A DNA stretch of 64,000 bases from Pyxidicoccus trucidator (GCF_010894435.1 NZ_JAAIXZ010000006.1:540104-604103), one strand, 5' to 3'; numbered from the stretch's first letter, positions 8,633 to 17,181 are shown. Numbers and translations are program-made. Notes: generated by a model from the sequence alone, not told the origin.

Positions 8633-9376
8633 TCAGCGGTCGGCGATGTCGGCGCTCTGCAGGTACGGAGAGGCTTCGACAATCACTTCCGCAGTCCAGC
8701 CCCTGTTGGCTCCACGGCCGCTTTCGTCGCAATCACCGTCGGTGTGGATGCCCATCAGGTATCCGTGACGGTTGAGCACGCCAGCGCCGGAGCTCCCTAC
8801 CAGGGTGTCCAGGTCCGCGTAGTAGACAAGCTGATTACATGAGTCCAGGAACCTGCCTTCGGCGATGACCTTGGGCCTGCCCCGGGGATGCTGGATGATC
8901 GCCAACCGCTCGGTGGCCTGGGTCGACAGCAGGAGCGGCGTGACGGCGGGAAGCACGTCGAGCGCGATGAGCGCATAGTCGGGAGCGAGCGATTGCTCGA
9001 TGACGGTGCCCTCGGTCACCAGCGGGTCGCCGTCGGGCTCGTCCTCGAAGTTGAAGACCAGCAGCGACCGGTCCCCGAGTCCGACACAGTGCCCCGCGGT
9101 CATCACCACAGGTCCCGCGCTCGCGGCAATCAGCGTTCCGGTGCAGCGCCCGTCGATCAGGACGACAGCGTCTTCCCAGTCCTGGACGTCAGCGAACTCG
9201 CCCCGGTAGCTGTTGATGGGCGTGAAGTCGAGAGTCGGACCGCACTGCCAGAGGCTGCTCACCTCCGGCTTCTTCGGATCCTCGCAGACCGGAGGATCCG
9301 CGGGCACCGCATCTTCTCCACAGGCCACAACGCCCAGGAATACGGTGCCCGCGAGGATTGGCCCCCACAGCTTCAT
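8633..9376 (-). CDS. Trypsin-like (S1-fold) serine protease lipoprotein
   Basis: 247 residues from the ATG at 9376; a start at 9403 would add nine residues before the signal peptide. The signal KLWGPILAGTVFLGVVAC has a lipobox (VVAC), so it is probably lipid-anchored. A compact chymotrypsin fold follows, with His in MTAGHC, Asp in DYALIALD and Ser in VGSSGAGVLN. The serine loop lacks the usual GDSGGP but keeps G-S-S-G-A-G, as in glutamyl-endopeptidase-like and myxobacterial S1 variants. Substrate is unknown. It lies downstream of, and on the same strand as, the M57 protease, and could be co-expressed with it. Confidence 0.85.
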   Translation of the reverse strand: MKLWGPILAGTVFLGVVACGEDAVPADPPVCEDPKKPEVSSLWQCGPTLDFTPINSYRGEFADVQDWEDAVVLIDGRCTGTLIAASAGPVVMTAGHCVGLGDRSLLVFNFEDEPDGDPLVTEGTVIEQSLAPDYALIALDVLPAVTPLLLSTQATERLAIIQHPRGRPKVIAEGRFLDSCNQLVYYADLDTLVGSSGAGVLNRHGYLMGIHTDGDCDESGRGANRGWTAEVIVEASPYLQSADIADR

Positions 9377-9406
9377 GCTCGAACCGGGGGGCCGTCGCGC
9401 CATCTC

Positions 9407-10186
9407 TTAGTAGAGGTAGTTCAGCGCGGTGATGTCAGAGCTGGTCCACTCGCCCGTCTCCGTCGACCGGAAGCAGGAGTTCATGATGGAGCCGCCCACC
9501 GTGGCCGTGCTCGGCGTCCCGGGGATGAGGACGGCACCCACGCCCGCGGTGCCCTCGCTGCCGCCGCTGCCGCAGCTGATGGCGCGGTTGTAGTAGTCGG
9601 AGTGACGGAAGCCGACCGCGTGGCCGAGCTCGTGGGTGATGACGTGCTCGTTCACGTCAACGCTGTAGGTGTTCAGGCCGGTGCCGATGTTGATGGTGCC
9701 GTACGGACGGCCGCCCGACGGGAAGCCAGCGGAGCCGCCAGTGCCGGACATGGTCTGCGCGGTGATGGTCGCGGTGCAGCCCGAGCCGCCGCGCTGGAAG
9801 GTGATGCGGAGCCCACGCTGATTGTAGTTGGCGATGGCCGCATCCAGGCCCTGGCTGAGCCGGGTGTAGCTGTTGAACGTGGACGTGGGGTTGATGCAGA
9901 TGCGCGTCACGGCCGTGCCGACGGTGTTCGTCGTGCGGTACTGCTCCGGGCCCGCCTCGGACTGGAGCATCTCGCGGGACGCCTCGAGCGTCACGTGGGC
10001 GTCGCGGCCCGTGTACACGGCGCCGTCGACGACCATGATGTCGTCCGCCGGGAAGCCGGCCTCGACCAGGTTGGCGACGATCTCCTCGTTCTCACTCATC
10101 TGCTCGGCGCCGCCGCAGCCGGACAGCACGCCACAGCTCACCGCGAGGACAGCCGCTCCCTTGAACATCTTCTGGAACTTGAACAT
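9407..10186 (-). CDS. M57-family secreted zinc metalloprotease, lipoprotein
   Basis: 259 residues. The signal peptide ends in LSGC (lipobox). A propeptide of about 90 residues precedes the catalytic domain. The zinc site HELGHAVGFRH has the extended HExxHxxGxxH pattern of metzincin-like M57 (HEIGH) proteases common in myxobacteria, followed by a methionine-turn-like SIMNS. It should be secreted, zinc-dependent and active at the cell surface or outside. The ribosome site GAGGAAA precedes the ATG. A MerR-type operator-like dyad lies about 145 bp upstream, suggesting metal- or stress-responsive control. Confidence 0.88.
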   Translation of the reverse strand: MFKFQKMFKGAAVLAVSCGVLSGCGGAEQMSENEEIVANLVEAGFPADDIMVVDGAVYTGRDAHVTLEASREMLQSEAGPEQYRTTNTVGTAVTRICINPTSTFNSYTRLSQGLDAAIANYNQRGLRITFQRGGSGCTATITAQTMSGTGGSAGFPSGGRPYGTINIGTGLNTYSVDVNEHVITHELGHAVGFRHSDYYNRAISCGSGGSEGTAGVGAVLIPGTPSTATVGGSIMNSCFRSTETGEWTSSDITALNYLY

Positions 10187-10324
10187 TGGGGATTTCCTCG
10201 TACACCTGACTGCGGGGGGACGCGCCGTCCGCCTGGCCTACACCAGCCGCGGCACAACGCGTCCCGACCCTTGAGCAATTGGTGGGCCAATAAATCCCAC
10301 AGAGTGAAAAAAGCCGAAAGAGAC

Positions 10325-10356
10325 GCTTTGCCTGGAGTGTCCGTACTCCAGGTCAA
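10325..10356 (-). promoter_or_regulatory. MerR-type operator-like dyad in the M57 protease promoter
   Basis: On the minus strand TTGACC (10356-10351) is followed by a 20-bp spacer and a weak -10 (CAAAGC, 10330-10325). The 22-bp dyad CCTGGAGT-N6-ACTCCAGG (10331-10352) fills the spacer. A dyad in an over-long spacer is the hallmark of promoters twisted open by MerR-family activators. The -10 is poor, and no merR-like gene is nearby. Confidence 0.4.
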
Positions 10357-10676
10357 GGTCCAGCACTTGTAAATGGATGTGACATCCGCGGGCCTAAGTC
10401 GGCGCCAGCGCTACGGATTCCTCGTGGAAACCCGAGCGTTGCGGAACCACACAGTGATGTCTTGTTATCGGACACCGGCCCCCGGGTCTTAGAAGCCCCG
10501 AGCCGGGTTCAATACGACACACCGTTGGAAATGCTGTCGTTCAAATAAAAATACACCCAGACGAGGTGCGTCACTCCACGACGCACCGCAGCCGGATGAA
10601 TTCATTCTCGGCGCGGCGCGCCAGAAGTTTCCTGGAGAAGTGGCAACGCTTCCGTCCCGGCTGACGGCGGGGACCT

Positions 10677-10695
10677 GAGGGCCCTGGGGGCCCTC
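10677..10695 (-). terminator. Hairpin after the propeller lipoprotein gene
   Basis: GAGGGCCC and GGGCCCTC form a perfect 8-bp stem around TGG, 25 bp beyond the stop of the minus-strand gene at 10720. No U-run is seen. The rest of 10187-10719 holds only the M57 upstream region described separately. Confidence 0.45.
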
Positions 10696-10719
10696 ATGCC
10701 CGGGCAACGTGCCGCGGCA

Positions 10720-12258
10720 TCACTTCAGCGCGGCCGCCGGAATCTCGACCACGTACGTATCGATGTCCGTGTCGCTGCCACTGCCCCAGTTGGAGTTGAA
10801 GGCCACCCGCGTGAAGTCGCGGTTGACGCTGGCGACCGGCTCCGTCCAATAGCCATTCGACGCGGTGCGGTGGTGCGCCAGCGTGTAGATGGTGGGGTTG
10901 GCCTTGAGCTGCACGGCCATCACCTTGCGATGCAGCCACTGCTGGGCGCCGCCGTAGTCGGCATAGGTGCTGACCACCACCCAGCCCGGCTTGGCGAACG
11001 CCTTGCCCGAGACGTGCAGCGCCGTCGCGGTGCCGCTCACGTACGTCGAGAACAACGCCGTGCGCACGCCCGTGCGCAGGTTCACCATGAACACGTCACC
11101 CGCGTTGGACTGGTAGTCGACGGCCACGTAGATGTCGTCGCCGTTGGCGTCCAGCGCGAGGTCCGAGTGCTCGGACTTCGCGAGCAACTGCGTCTGGGTG
11201 CTGAAGTCCCGGGAGAATGCCACCGTGCCCCGCGGACCGTCGCCGGACACCACACAGGAATTGCCGCTGGGGGACATGCTCACATGGTCCGGACGCTCAC
11301 CCTGGGTGTCATACATGCCCAGGATGGTGTTGGTGTCGCGGTCCCAGGTGAACACGCCAACGCTGCTCCAGCTTGCCGTGTCGACCATGAAGCACCAGTA
11401 GCGTCCGTTCGCCGAGGGTGAGCCCTCCGACTTCGTCCAGGCCGCCGCCGCGGTCGGCCACCTGGCCTTCAGCCGTGCGCCAAAGTCACCCACGACGCGA
11501 GAGGCTCCAGTCGACACGTTCAGCTCGTGGAGCGTCATTCCGACGCCATTGGTGGGCAGGTAGTACAGCAGGTCGGGATTCGTCGGGTGCCATTGCGGCT
11601 CCGCGTCCCCGCCCGGGCCCGACAGCTGCTTCAGGTGCGCGCGGGTGTTGGCGTCATACACATGCCAATGCCCATCAATGGCGTACACCAGCTGTTTCGT
11701 GCTGTTCGAGTTGAAGGCCTGACGGCGCGAATAGTCGTTTCGGGCAAAGTCCGCCAGGCCGTCGGCGGCGTGGTCGGTGGCGCGTACGACACACGTCTTG
11801 TAGGTGGGCTCCGAGACCGCCACTCCCTTGGCGGGCTTCGCCAGCGCGGGGATGGGGTTGGCCTGGCGGGTGCTGGTCAGAGCGAAGTCCGCGGCATAGA
11901 ACGAGGCACACGCAGGGCTGAGCGCCGGCTCGTTCGTTGGGGCTGGCTGCGTGCGGCGCTGGCACGTCTTGAACTGGCCGGGCGCCGGATCCGAACTGAA
12001 GAAGCAATACACGCGGCCCGCAGGCAACTCTCGGGTGACCCAGCTGTCGCCGACACCGAACCTGACGGTCGACGGCTGAGCCAGCGTGAAATACTGATAC
12101 TGGTCCGCGACCTTCTCCCAGCCCTCTTCGACGAGTGTAGCGCTGTCCGGCTCGGGCTCGGTGCCGTTGTCGAGCGTTCCGCCGCCACAGCCCACCCAGG
12201 CGAGACACACCAGCGCCACCCTCCACACAGTCACGTCGCACTTCAAACCAGGATTCAT
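10720..12258 (-). CDS. Putative lipoprotein with TolB-like beta-propeller
   Basis: 512 residues from the ATG at 12258, set by GAGGAG eight bases upstream; a GTG at 12267 would overlap that site. The N-terminus (VALVCLAWVGCGGG) looks like a lipoprotein signal with an unconventional tryptophan at -3 of the lipobox. The body has repeated blade-like strands: HWHVYDANTRAHLKQLSG, DAEPQWHPTNPDLLYYL, RDTNTILGMYDTQGERPD. These resemble TolB/WD-type propellers that bind proteins or glycans. No catalytic motif is seen, and I cannot assign a partner. It is divergent from the esterase lipoprotein at 12715. Confidence 0.75.
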   Translation of the reverse strand: MNPGLKCDVTVWRVALVCLAWVGCGGGTLDNGTEPEPDSATLVEEGWEKVADQYQYFTLAQPSTVRFGVGDSWVTRELPAGRVYCFFSSDPAPGQFKTCQRRTQPAPTNEPALSPACASFYAADFALTSTRQANPIPALAKPAKGVAVSEPTYKTCVVRATDHAADGLADFARNDYSRRQAFNSNSTKQLVYAIDGHWHVYDANTRAHLKQLSGPGGDAEPQWHPTNPDLLYYLPTNGVGMTLHELNVSTGASRVVGDFGARLKARWPTAAAAWTKSEGSPSANGRYWCFMVDTASWSSVGVFTWDRDTNTILGMYDTQGERPDHVSMSPSGNSCVVSGDGPRGTVAFSRDFSTQTQLLAKSEHSDLALDANGDDIYVAVDYQSNAGDVFMVNLRTGVRTALFSTYVSGTATALHVSGKAFAKPGWVVVSTYADYGGAQQWLHRKVMAVQLKANPTIYTLAHHRTASNGYWTEPVASVNRDFTRVAFNSNWGSGSDTDIDTYVVEIPAAALK

Positions 12259-12714
12259 GTCGAACACTCCTCATAGAAGCGAGAGGGATTGTCGTCGCCC
12301 GATGCAATGGCTGGCGCAGGCCTCCATCGACCTCAGGCTCCGTTCCCATGACGTACGCAACAGCGAGAGCCGCGAGGAACAGCTCGGCGCGAGCAATCTC
12401 CTCGGGGCGGCCCCGGTGATTCAACGAAAGTTGCGCGGTGAAGCAGAGCAATCTCTGGACCAACAGCAGGGCGCGCTCCGCCACAGCGGGAACGGGCCTT
12501 TCGCGCCCGGAGCGACAGGGCTCGCGGTGTGGACTGTCCTCCTCAGACTGTGGGCTCATTGCGGTAGCGCGCGAGCCCGGCGGACGCGCTCGCCCGCATC
12601 GAGGCACCAGTTTCGCTATGGTATCTCAGAAACTAAAACATCTTGATTTCCCATGCACCGAGGATGCGGAATCTGCTTAAACTTGATTTCTTAACCTGTC
12701 CTGGAGAACTCATC
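12259..12714. other. Divergent intergenic region, 456 bp
   Basis: No gene is supported here. The right end (12615-12700) is noticeably AT-richer, and the string CTTGATTTC occurs twice (from 12642 and from 12682), so it probably holds the promoter of the lipoprotein esterase gene. A minus-strand stretch around 12350-12430 (ARAELFLAALAVAYVMG) is protein-like but too short to call. Confidence 0.3.
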
Positions 12715-14712
12715 TTGATAAGGAAAGTCATCGCAGTGGGGAGTTGGGCCGGTGCCCTGGTGCTCGCGAGCTGTGGAGGTGCCTCCGGCGCGCCCTCGGA
12801 GGAGTCCTCGAAGGCCTCCGCGATGAACGACGGGCTCATCAACGTCACCTTGCTCAAGCCCGCGACGGCGTCCCACACCCAGCAGGACCCATACTTCCCG
12901 CCGGAGAAGGCAGTGGATGGGAACATCACCGCGGACGACTCGCGGTGGTGTCCCGGCCCCTACCTCAGCGGCCCCCGCCATCTGGACATCGACCTGCAGG
13001 GCACGTTCGACCTGCACCGGGTGGAGCTGTACACGGGCTACCAGGACATCCGCCCCGTCGGGAGCTACGACCTGCTCTACCACGACGGTACGGGCTGGCT
13101 CTCCATCCCAGGAGCCGCGAGGACGGGCAACACCAGCGTCGCCGTCTCCACCACCTTCAGCCAGGTGGTGCGTGGCCAGAAGGTGCGGCTCCTGTGCAAT
13201 GAGCCCATCGAGGAGAACTGCCGGGTGAAGGAGTTCTGGGTCTTCGGCGCGCCCGTTGCCCCTGGCGCGAATCAGGCGCCCACGGCCAATGCGGGGGTGG
13301 ACCAGAGCTTGGTGCTGCCCTCCTCGGGCCTCGCGCTGACAGGCTCGGGCACCGACTCGGACGGAAACATCACCTCCTATGCCTGGACCCAGGTGAGCGG
13401 CCCTGCCGCCTCTCTGAGTGGGGCAAACACGCCATCGCTCTCCGTCAGCGGCCTCGCCGTCGGGACGCTCGTCTTCCGCCTCACAGTCACCGACGACGAC
13501 GGCGCCACCCACTCCGACGACGTGACGGTGACGGTCTCCAACGCCAACACGCTGAGCAACGTGACGCGCCTCAAGCCGACCACCGCCATGAATGCCAGCG
13601 GCACCCTGCTCGCCGCGCGAGCCACCGACGACAACCTCTCCACTCGCTGGGAGTCCAACCACGCGTTTCGTCCGGGCACGTACCTCGACGTGGACCTCCA
13701 GGGGGCCTACCAGCTCCACAGCGCGGAGGTGCACCTGTCCTTCTCCACCGACTCCGCCGCCGCCATGGCGAACTTCGATATCCAGGCGTGGGATGGCGGC
13801 TGCTGGAAGACCATTCCCGGCGCCTCCGTGCGGAACAACCCCACGACGACCACCCTGAAGACCCTGACCTTCTCCTCGCCCGTGGTTGCCACCAAGGTCC
13901 GCGTGCTCTGCCTCGATGGTGGCCGGAGCTGCATGGTGCGCGAGCTGAAGGTGCAGGGGCAGCCCGCCGCCGAGCCCACCGGCGCCCTCACGTGCCCGGC
14001 CGGTGAACAGATTGCCGTGCAAAGCGCGCGCTACGCCTACGCGCTGTTCCTGCCCGCCGGCTACAACGCGGACCGCGTCGCGCGATGGCCGCTCGTCATC
14101 TCCCTGCACGGCTACGGCGGCAGGACGCTGAACGATGACCACTCAGCCCCGGCCAGCAATGCGGAAGGGCTCGCCTGGAACCTGAACTCCGCCACCTTCC
14201 GCGCGGGCTTCGGCGCCATCGCGGTGTCGCCCAACTTCTTCCGTGTCAACGAAAGCGGGCAGGCGTCGTTCAACAACCCCACCCTCATGGCACTGCTGGA
14301 GGACTTGAAGAGGGACTACCTGGTGGACACGGACCGCGTCTACTTCACCGGCTTCAGCGGAGGCGCCAACTCGCTCTACGAAGTCGACGGGCTCCCGGCG
14401 AACATGCCGAAGGCCGCCGCCTTCGTCCCCATCGCCGTCACCGCCACCCCCGCGAACGTCGCCAACATCTGCAACCTGCGCACGCTCCCCATCTGGCCCT
14501 TCCACGGCGGCAGCGACTCCCAGGGCCAGCCGGACAAGTCGACGGGACTGAAGACGAAGCTGGAGACGCAGTGCGGCGGCACCACGAGCGCGATGCTGAA
14601 TCCCACCGTCTATCCCGGCGTGGGCCACGACGCCGCGCTGTGGCGGACGGCCTACGCGACGCCAGCGCTCTGGGACTGGCTCTTCCAGCAGCGCATCAGC
14701 AACCGGCAGTGA
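12715..14712 (+). CDS. Lipoprotein with two discoidin domains, PKD domain and C-terminal esterase
   Basis: 665 residues if started at TTG 12715, which I prefer over earlier in-frame starts (12643, 12664). GGAG lies eight bases upstream, and only this start puts a proper lipoprotein signal (IRKVIAVGSWAGALVLASC) at the N-terminus. Domains in order: discoidin/F5-8C-like (about 40-180, NVTLLKPATAS), PKD (about 185-275, NQAPTANAGVDQS), second discoidin-like (280-420, NVTRLKPTTAM), then an alpha/beta-hydrolase of the PHB-depolymerase/feruloyl-esterase type. The hydrolase has oxyanion region ISLHGYGG, nucleophile elbow GFSGG, a candidate Asp in HGGSDSQG and His in GVGHDA. It likely cleaves esters of a bound polysaccharide or polymer at the cell surface. 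Confidence 0.85.
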   Translation: MIRKVIAVGSWAGALVLASCGGASGAPSEESSKASAMNDGLINVTLLKPATASHTQQDPYFPPEKAVDGNITADDSRWCPGPYLSGPRHLDIDLQGTFDLHRVELYTGYQDIRPVGSYDLLYHDGTGWLSIPGAARTGNTSVAVSTTFSQVVRGQKVRLLCNEPIEENCRVKEFWVFGAPVAPGANQAPTANAGVDQSLVLPSSGLALTGSGTDSDGNITSYAWTQVSGPAASLSGANTPSLSVSGLAVGTLVFRLTVTDDDGATHSDDVTVTVSNANTLSNVTRLKPTTAMNASGTLLAARATDDNLSTRWESNHAFRPGTYLDVDLQGAYQLHSAEVHLSFSTDSAAAMANFDIQAWDGGCWKTIPGASVRNNPTTTTLKTLTFSSPVVATKVRVLCLDGGRSCMVRELKVQGQPAAEPTGALTCPAGEQIAVQSARYAYALFLPAGYNADRVARWPLVISLHGYGGRTLNDDHSAPASNAEGLAWNLNSATFRAGFGAIAVSPNFFRVNESGQASFNNPTLMALLEDLKRDYLVDTDRVYFTGFSGGANSLYEVDGLPANMPKAAAFVPIAVTATPANVANICNLRTLPIWPFHGGSDSQGQPDKSTGLKTKLETQCGGTTSAMLNPTVYPGVGHDAALWRTAYATPALWDWLFQQRISNRQ

Positions 14713-14720
14713 CACGGGCC

Positions 14721-14737
14721 GCCAGGTGAGGCCTGGC
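14721..14737. terminator. Short hairpin after the esterase gene
   Basis: GCCAGG (14721-14726) and CCTGGC (14732-14737) pair around TGAGG, eight bases past the esterase stop. It could also serve the convergent SRPBCC/WD40 transcript. No U-run. Confidence 0.35.
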
Positions 14738-14780
14738 AGCAGGCCCCTTGCGTGCGGAGGGACGGCACGCGAGGGGCACG

Positions 14781-15119
14781 TCAGGACGGCTGGCCCCGCC
14801 TCACGGGTTCAACGAGCGGCTCCGCCGCGGGCTTTGTCGCAACAACCACGGCATCCTCGGCAAGCAATGGCGGTCCTGCCTCCAGCACCCAGACGTTTCC
14901 AAGCATGTCGCCCGCGCAGATGATGTCCTGAGCCATGGCGATGGTGTTGAAGCTGCTGCATCCAAAAATGGTTTGCAGGCAACTTTGGGACTGCAGGTCC
15001 CAGAGCTTCAGGGTGCGGTCTTCAGACGCGGAGATCGCGAAGCGGCCATCCGGCGTGAGGGCACAGGAATTCACTGACGCCTCATGCCCCGCGAGTTCGA
15101 GGCCTCGACCGCGGCGCGC
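14781..15119 (-). pseudogene. WD40-repeat protein remnant, in frame behind the SRPBCC stop codon
   Basis: After the TGA of the SRPBCC gene the same frame continues with LAGHEASVNSCALTPDGRF and SASEDRTLKLWDLQ, a textbook WD40 repeat. A last partial blade (CAGDMLGNVWVLE) and a stop at 14781 follow. About 110 codons are left, matching the C-terminal end of a WD40 propeller protein; the other blades are gone. A GTG at 15074 could in theory start a 97-residue protein, but one and a half blades cannot fold as a propeller. I read it as debris left when the SRPBCC gene replaced the upstream part. Confidence 0.7.
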
Positions 15120-15596
15120 TCACTCGAACATGCTGGCGAGCTGCTCCAGCGACAGTCGCGCGCCCTCCTCGTTGTCCTCGGGCTTGATACCGGGGGGCAG
15201 TTGCTCGAAGTGCAGAGTGACCTCCGTACCGCCGGGGGCGTCCTCGAAGGTCACCGTCAGCCGCATCTCGCCATGGAAGCTTGAATCCGGACTGTCAAAG
15301 GTAACCGCCTCGACAATCCTCCGGGGCGGGGCCAGCTCCAGGAAGCGCACGCGGACCCGGTCCTCATGCTCCCCGGTCTTCCCGCGGAAGGTCTGCTCAT
15401 CCGGCGGATAATAGAGAGACATCACATACCCGCCCCCTACCCTGGCATCGAACTCATGGATGACGCCTGTCATCTCCGCGGGCGGGAGCCAGGCTGCGAT
15501 GGCGTTCGGGTCGAGGAAGGCCTGGTAGAGGGCTTCGGGTTGCGCCCGGATGATCCGGGAGTTGCGGGTCGACGCGGCTACAGGTTCCGAGGACAT
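15120..15596 (-). CDS. SRPBCC/AHSA1-family protein
   Basis: 158 residues from the ATG at 15596, preceded by GGAG six bases upstream; a longer frame reaching 15956 would run over the lipoprotein promoter and its start. The pattern ALYQAFLDPNAIAAWLPP and HEFDARVGGGYVMSL is typical of the START-like AHSA1/polyketide-cyclase-like fold, a hydrophobic-cavity domain used for ligand binding or chaperone activation. It continues with VTFEDAPGGTEVTLHFEQLP. No specific ligand can be predicted. The stop is followed in frame by a WD40 remnant. Confidence 0.85.
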   Translation of the reverse strand: MSSEPVAASTRNSRIIRAQPEALYQAFLDPNAIAAWLPPAEMTGVIHEFDARVGGGYVMSLYYPPDEQTFRGKTGEHEDRVRVRFLELAPPRRIVEAVTFDSPDSSFHGEMRLTVTFEDAPGGTEVTLHFEQLPPGIKPEDNEEGARLSLEQLASMFE

Positions 15597-15727
15597 GGGC
15601 AGCTCCGTATGGGGTTGGCGGAAGATTCTACCGTACGTCACCGCGACGCTGAGTGTGGCGTCTTCAGGGGACGGTGTAACCCCAGAACCCGGCTCAGCCG
15701 CGTTGCGTCGAGATTGCGTGACTGTCC

Positions 15728-15771
15728 TTGACATCCGGGGTTCTCTAATCTTGAATATGAAACTCATTATC
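15728..15771 (+). promoter_or_regulatory. Promoter with Fur-box-like operator upstream of the propeller lipoprotein
   Basis: TTGACA (15728-15733) is followed after 17 bp by TTGAAT (15751-15756). Overlapping it, gaatatgaaactcattatc (15753-15771) matches the 19-bp Fur consensus GATAATGATAATCATTATC at 15 positions. Fur with iron would block the -10 region. The position, 19 bp before the start codon, suits repression. Confidence 0.7.
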
Positions 15772-15789
15772 ATCTCATATGAGGCTTGG

Positions 15790-17019
15790 ATGAAGAAGAA
15801 CGCGAGGCGTTTCGGCATGGGCAGCATCTCCGGGGGGGCACTGGCATGCGCCGCGTTCCTCGTCGCGGCATGCGGCGAGGACGAAGTTCCCACTCCGACC
15901 GAACCCGGCACCGAACCGCAGTACCTCATCCACTCGGCGGTCCAGACGGGCGACACCCGGATGAACTACTTCACCCTGGTCGACTCGCTCGACCAGGCCA
16001 CCCGGCTCGACTACACGAACTCGCTCGAGCTGCCGGGCCGGCCGCGGCTCTACGCGGCGCAGGGCATCGGCTTCTTCGCCATTGGCGGAGGAGAGGCGCC
16101 CACCATCACCCGCTACGAGCTGAAGGATGGGCGGCTGGTGGCCGGCAGCAGCATCTCACTGGCTGCTCAGGGCGTGCGGGCGATGGGCGCCCAGGCCGTG
16201 CTCTTCATCAGCCCGACGAAGGCCTACTACAAGGACGACGCCCAGGCGCAGATCATCGTCTGGAACCCGACCGAGATGGTCATCGTGAAGACCCTCCCCC
16301 TCCCCCGGGAGCTCGTCAAGCAGGGCTACGTCACCAGCTTGAGCCAGTGGGCCAGCCGCACGGGCGAGGCCTTCTTCACGGTGGGCTGGACCACCACCAC
16401 GTATGACCGCGTCCTGCCCGGCACCGTGCTGGTGCGCCTGGACACGACGACAGACGAGCTGACGCAGGTCTCCGACGAGCGCTGCCGCGACATCTTCAAG
16501 ACGGCGAAGCTGGGCGACACGCTTTACTTCTTCAGCGGCGTCATCAACGGCCTGGGCCATACGGCCTACAGCAGCCAGAACGGCGGCCAGCAGGACTGCA
16601 TCCTGCGCATCACCCCGGGCCAGCGGACCTTCGACGCCAACTACCTCGGCACCGTCGCCCCGGCGCTCGGAGCCAACAAGGTCGGCACCGTCATCGCGGT
16701 GACCGAGGACGGCAAGGCCTGGGTCCAGGTCGCCGACACCACCATCACCCCGTCCGCGCCGGGCACGACCTACAGCGAGTGGTACAGCAAGGGCTGGAGC
16801 TGGTGGAGCCTGCCCCTCGAGAGCCTCACCAGCCCCGCGCGAGTGCAGGCAGAGCCCGGCGCCTATAGCGGCTTCGCCGCGAGCACGGGCGAGAGCTTCT
16901 TCATCAGCCAGAGCTCGCTGGACTACTCCGTGTCCACCCTGACGGAGCTCAGCTCCGGCACGCCGAAGGCCGGCGTGTCCTTCCCCGGCTTCGTGCTCGA
17001 CGTGGCGCGGGTCCGCTAG
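15790..17019 (+). CDS. Iron-regulated lipoprotein, propeller-like, next to the siderophore operon
   Basis: 409 residues from ATG 15790 (GAGG five bases upstream). The signal peptide KKNARRFGMGSISGGALACAAFLVAAC has lipobox VAAC. The mature part starts with a PTPTEPGTEP linker and then shows repeating strand-rich segments (YFTLVDSLDQATRLDYTNSLEL, ITRYELKDGRLVAG, GTVLVRLDTTTDELTQVS, GTVIAVTEDGKAWVQV) of a beta-propeller. No enzyme motif is seen. A Fur-box-like operator and its place directly before the siderophore operon suggest a role in ferric-siderophore handling at the envelope. The specific function is unknown; lipoproteins of this type beside siderophore receptors are the comparison to make. 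Confidence 0.75.
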   Translation: MKKNARRFGMGSISGGALACAAFLVAACGEDEVPTPTEPGTEPQYLIHSAVQTGDTRMNYFTLVDSLDQATRLDYTNSLELPGRPRLYAAQGIGFFAIGGGEAPTITRYELKDGRLVAGSSISLAAQGVRAMGAQAVLFISPTKAYYKDDAQAQIIVWNPTEMVIVKTLPLPRELVKQGYVTSLSQWASRTGEAFFTVGWTTTTYDRVLPGTVLVRLDTTTDELTQVSDERCRDIFKTAKLGDTLYFFSGVINGLGHTAYSSQNGGQQDCILRITPGQRTFDANYLGTVAPALGANKVGTVIAVTEDGKAWVQVADTTITPSAPGTTYSEWYSKGWSWWSLPLESLTSPARVQAEPGAYSGFAASTGESFFISQSSLDYSVSTLTELSSGTPKAGVSFPGFVLDVARVR

Positions 17020-17028
17020 CAACACCCA

Positions 17029-17062
17029 GGGGGCACCGCGGGCCTGACGCTCGCGGTTCCCC
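17029..17062 (+). terminator. Hairpin after the iron-regulated lipoprotein gene
   Basis: ACCGCG (17035-17040) pairs with CGCGGT (17052-17057), extended by outer GGGG/CCCC runs. It lies 10 bp after the stop and before the siderophore promoter, separating the two units. Confidence 0.45.
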
Positions 17063-17135
17063 TGTCCCATCCCCTCAGTGGCAGGAGCGGTCGCGGCTTC
17101 CTCGCGCACCCGCAAGGCCGACGTGTGTCCCGAAG

Positions 17136-17162
17136 TTGACTTTGATTATCATCATTGAAATC
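17136..17162 (+). promoter_or_regulatory. Fur-box-like operator of the siderophore operon
   Basis: Two overlapping registers match the Fur consensus: gactttgattatcatcatt (17138-17156, 13 of 19) and gattatcatcattgaaatc (17144-17162, 12 of 19). A -35-like TTGACT starts at 17136. The patch is AT-rich in an otherwise GC-rich region and ends 20 bp before the decarboxylase start. Confidence 0.6.
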
Positions 17163-17181
17163 AAAATTGGAGAAAATTACC

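Noticed and set aside
4986..8732. Very long antisense open frame (over 1200 codons) opposite the efflux operon; similar ones at 748-3189, 32451-35771, 35668-38973 and 54949-58887
   Set aside because: Composition is His/Arg/Gln/Ala-rich without domains, a normal by-product of high third-position GC in the real genes on the other strand.
11675..12607. Minus-strand open frame overlapping the propeller lipoprotein gene
   Set aside because: Most of it is the shadow of the lipoprotein gene; only a short segment near 12400 looks protein-like and no ribosome site or domain supports it.
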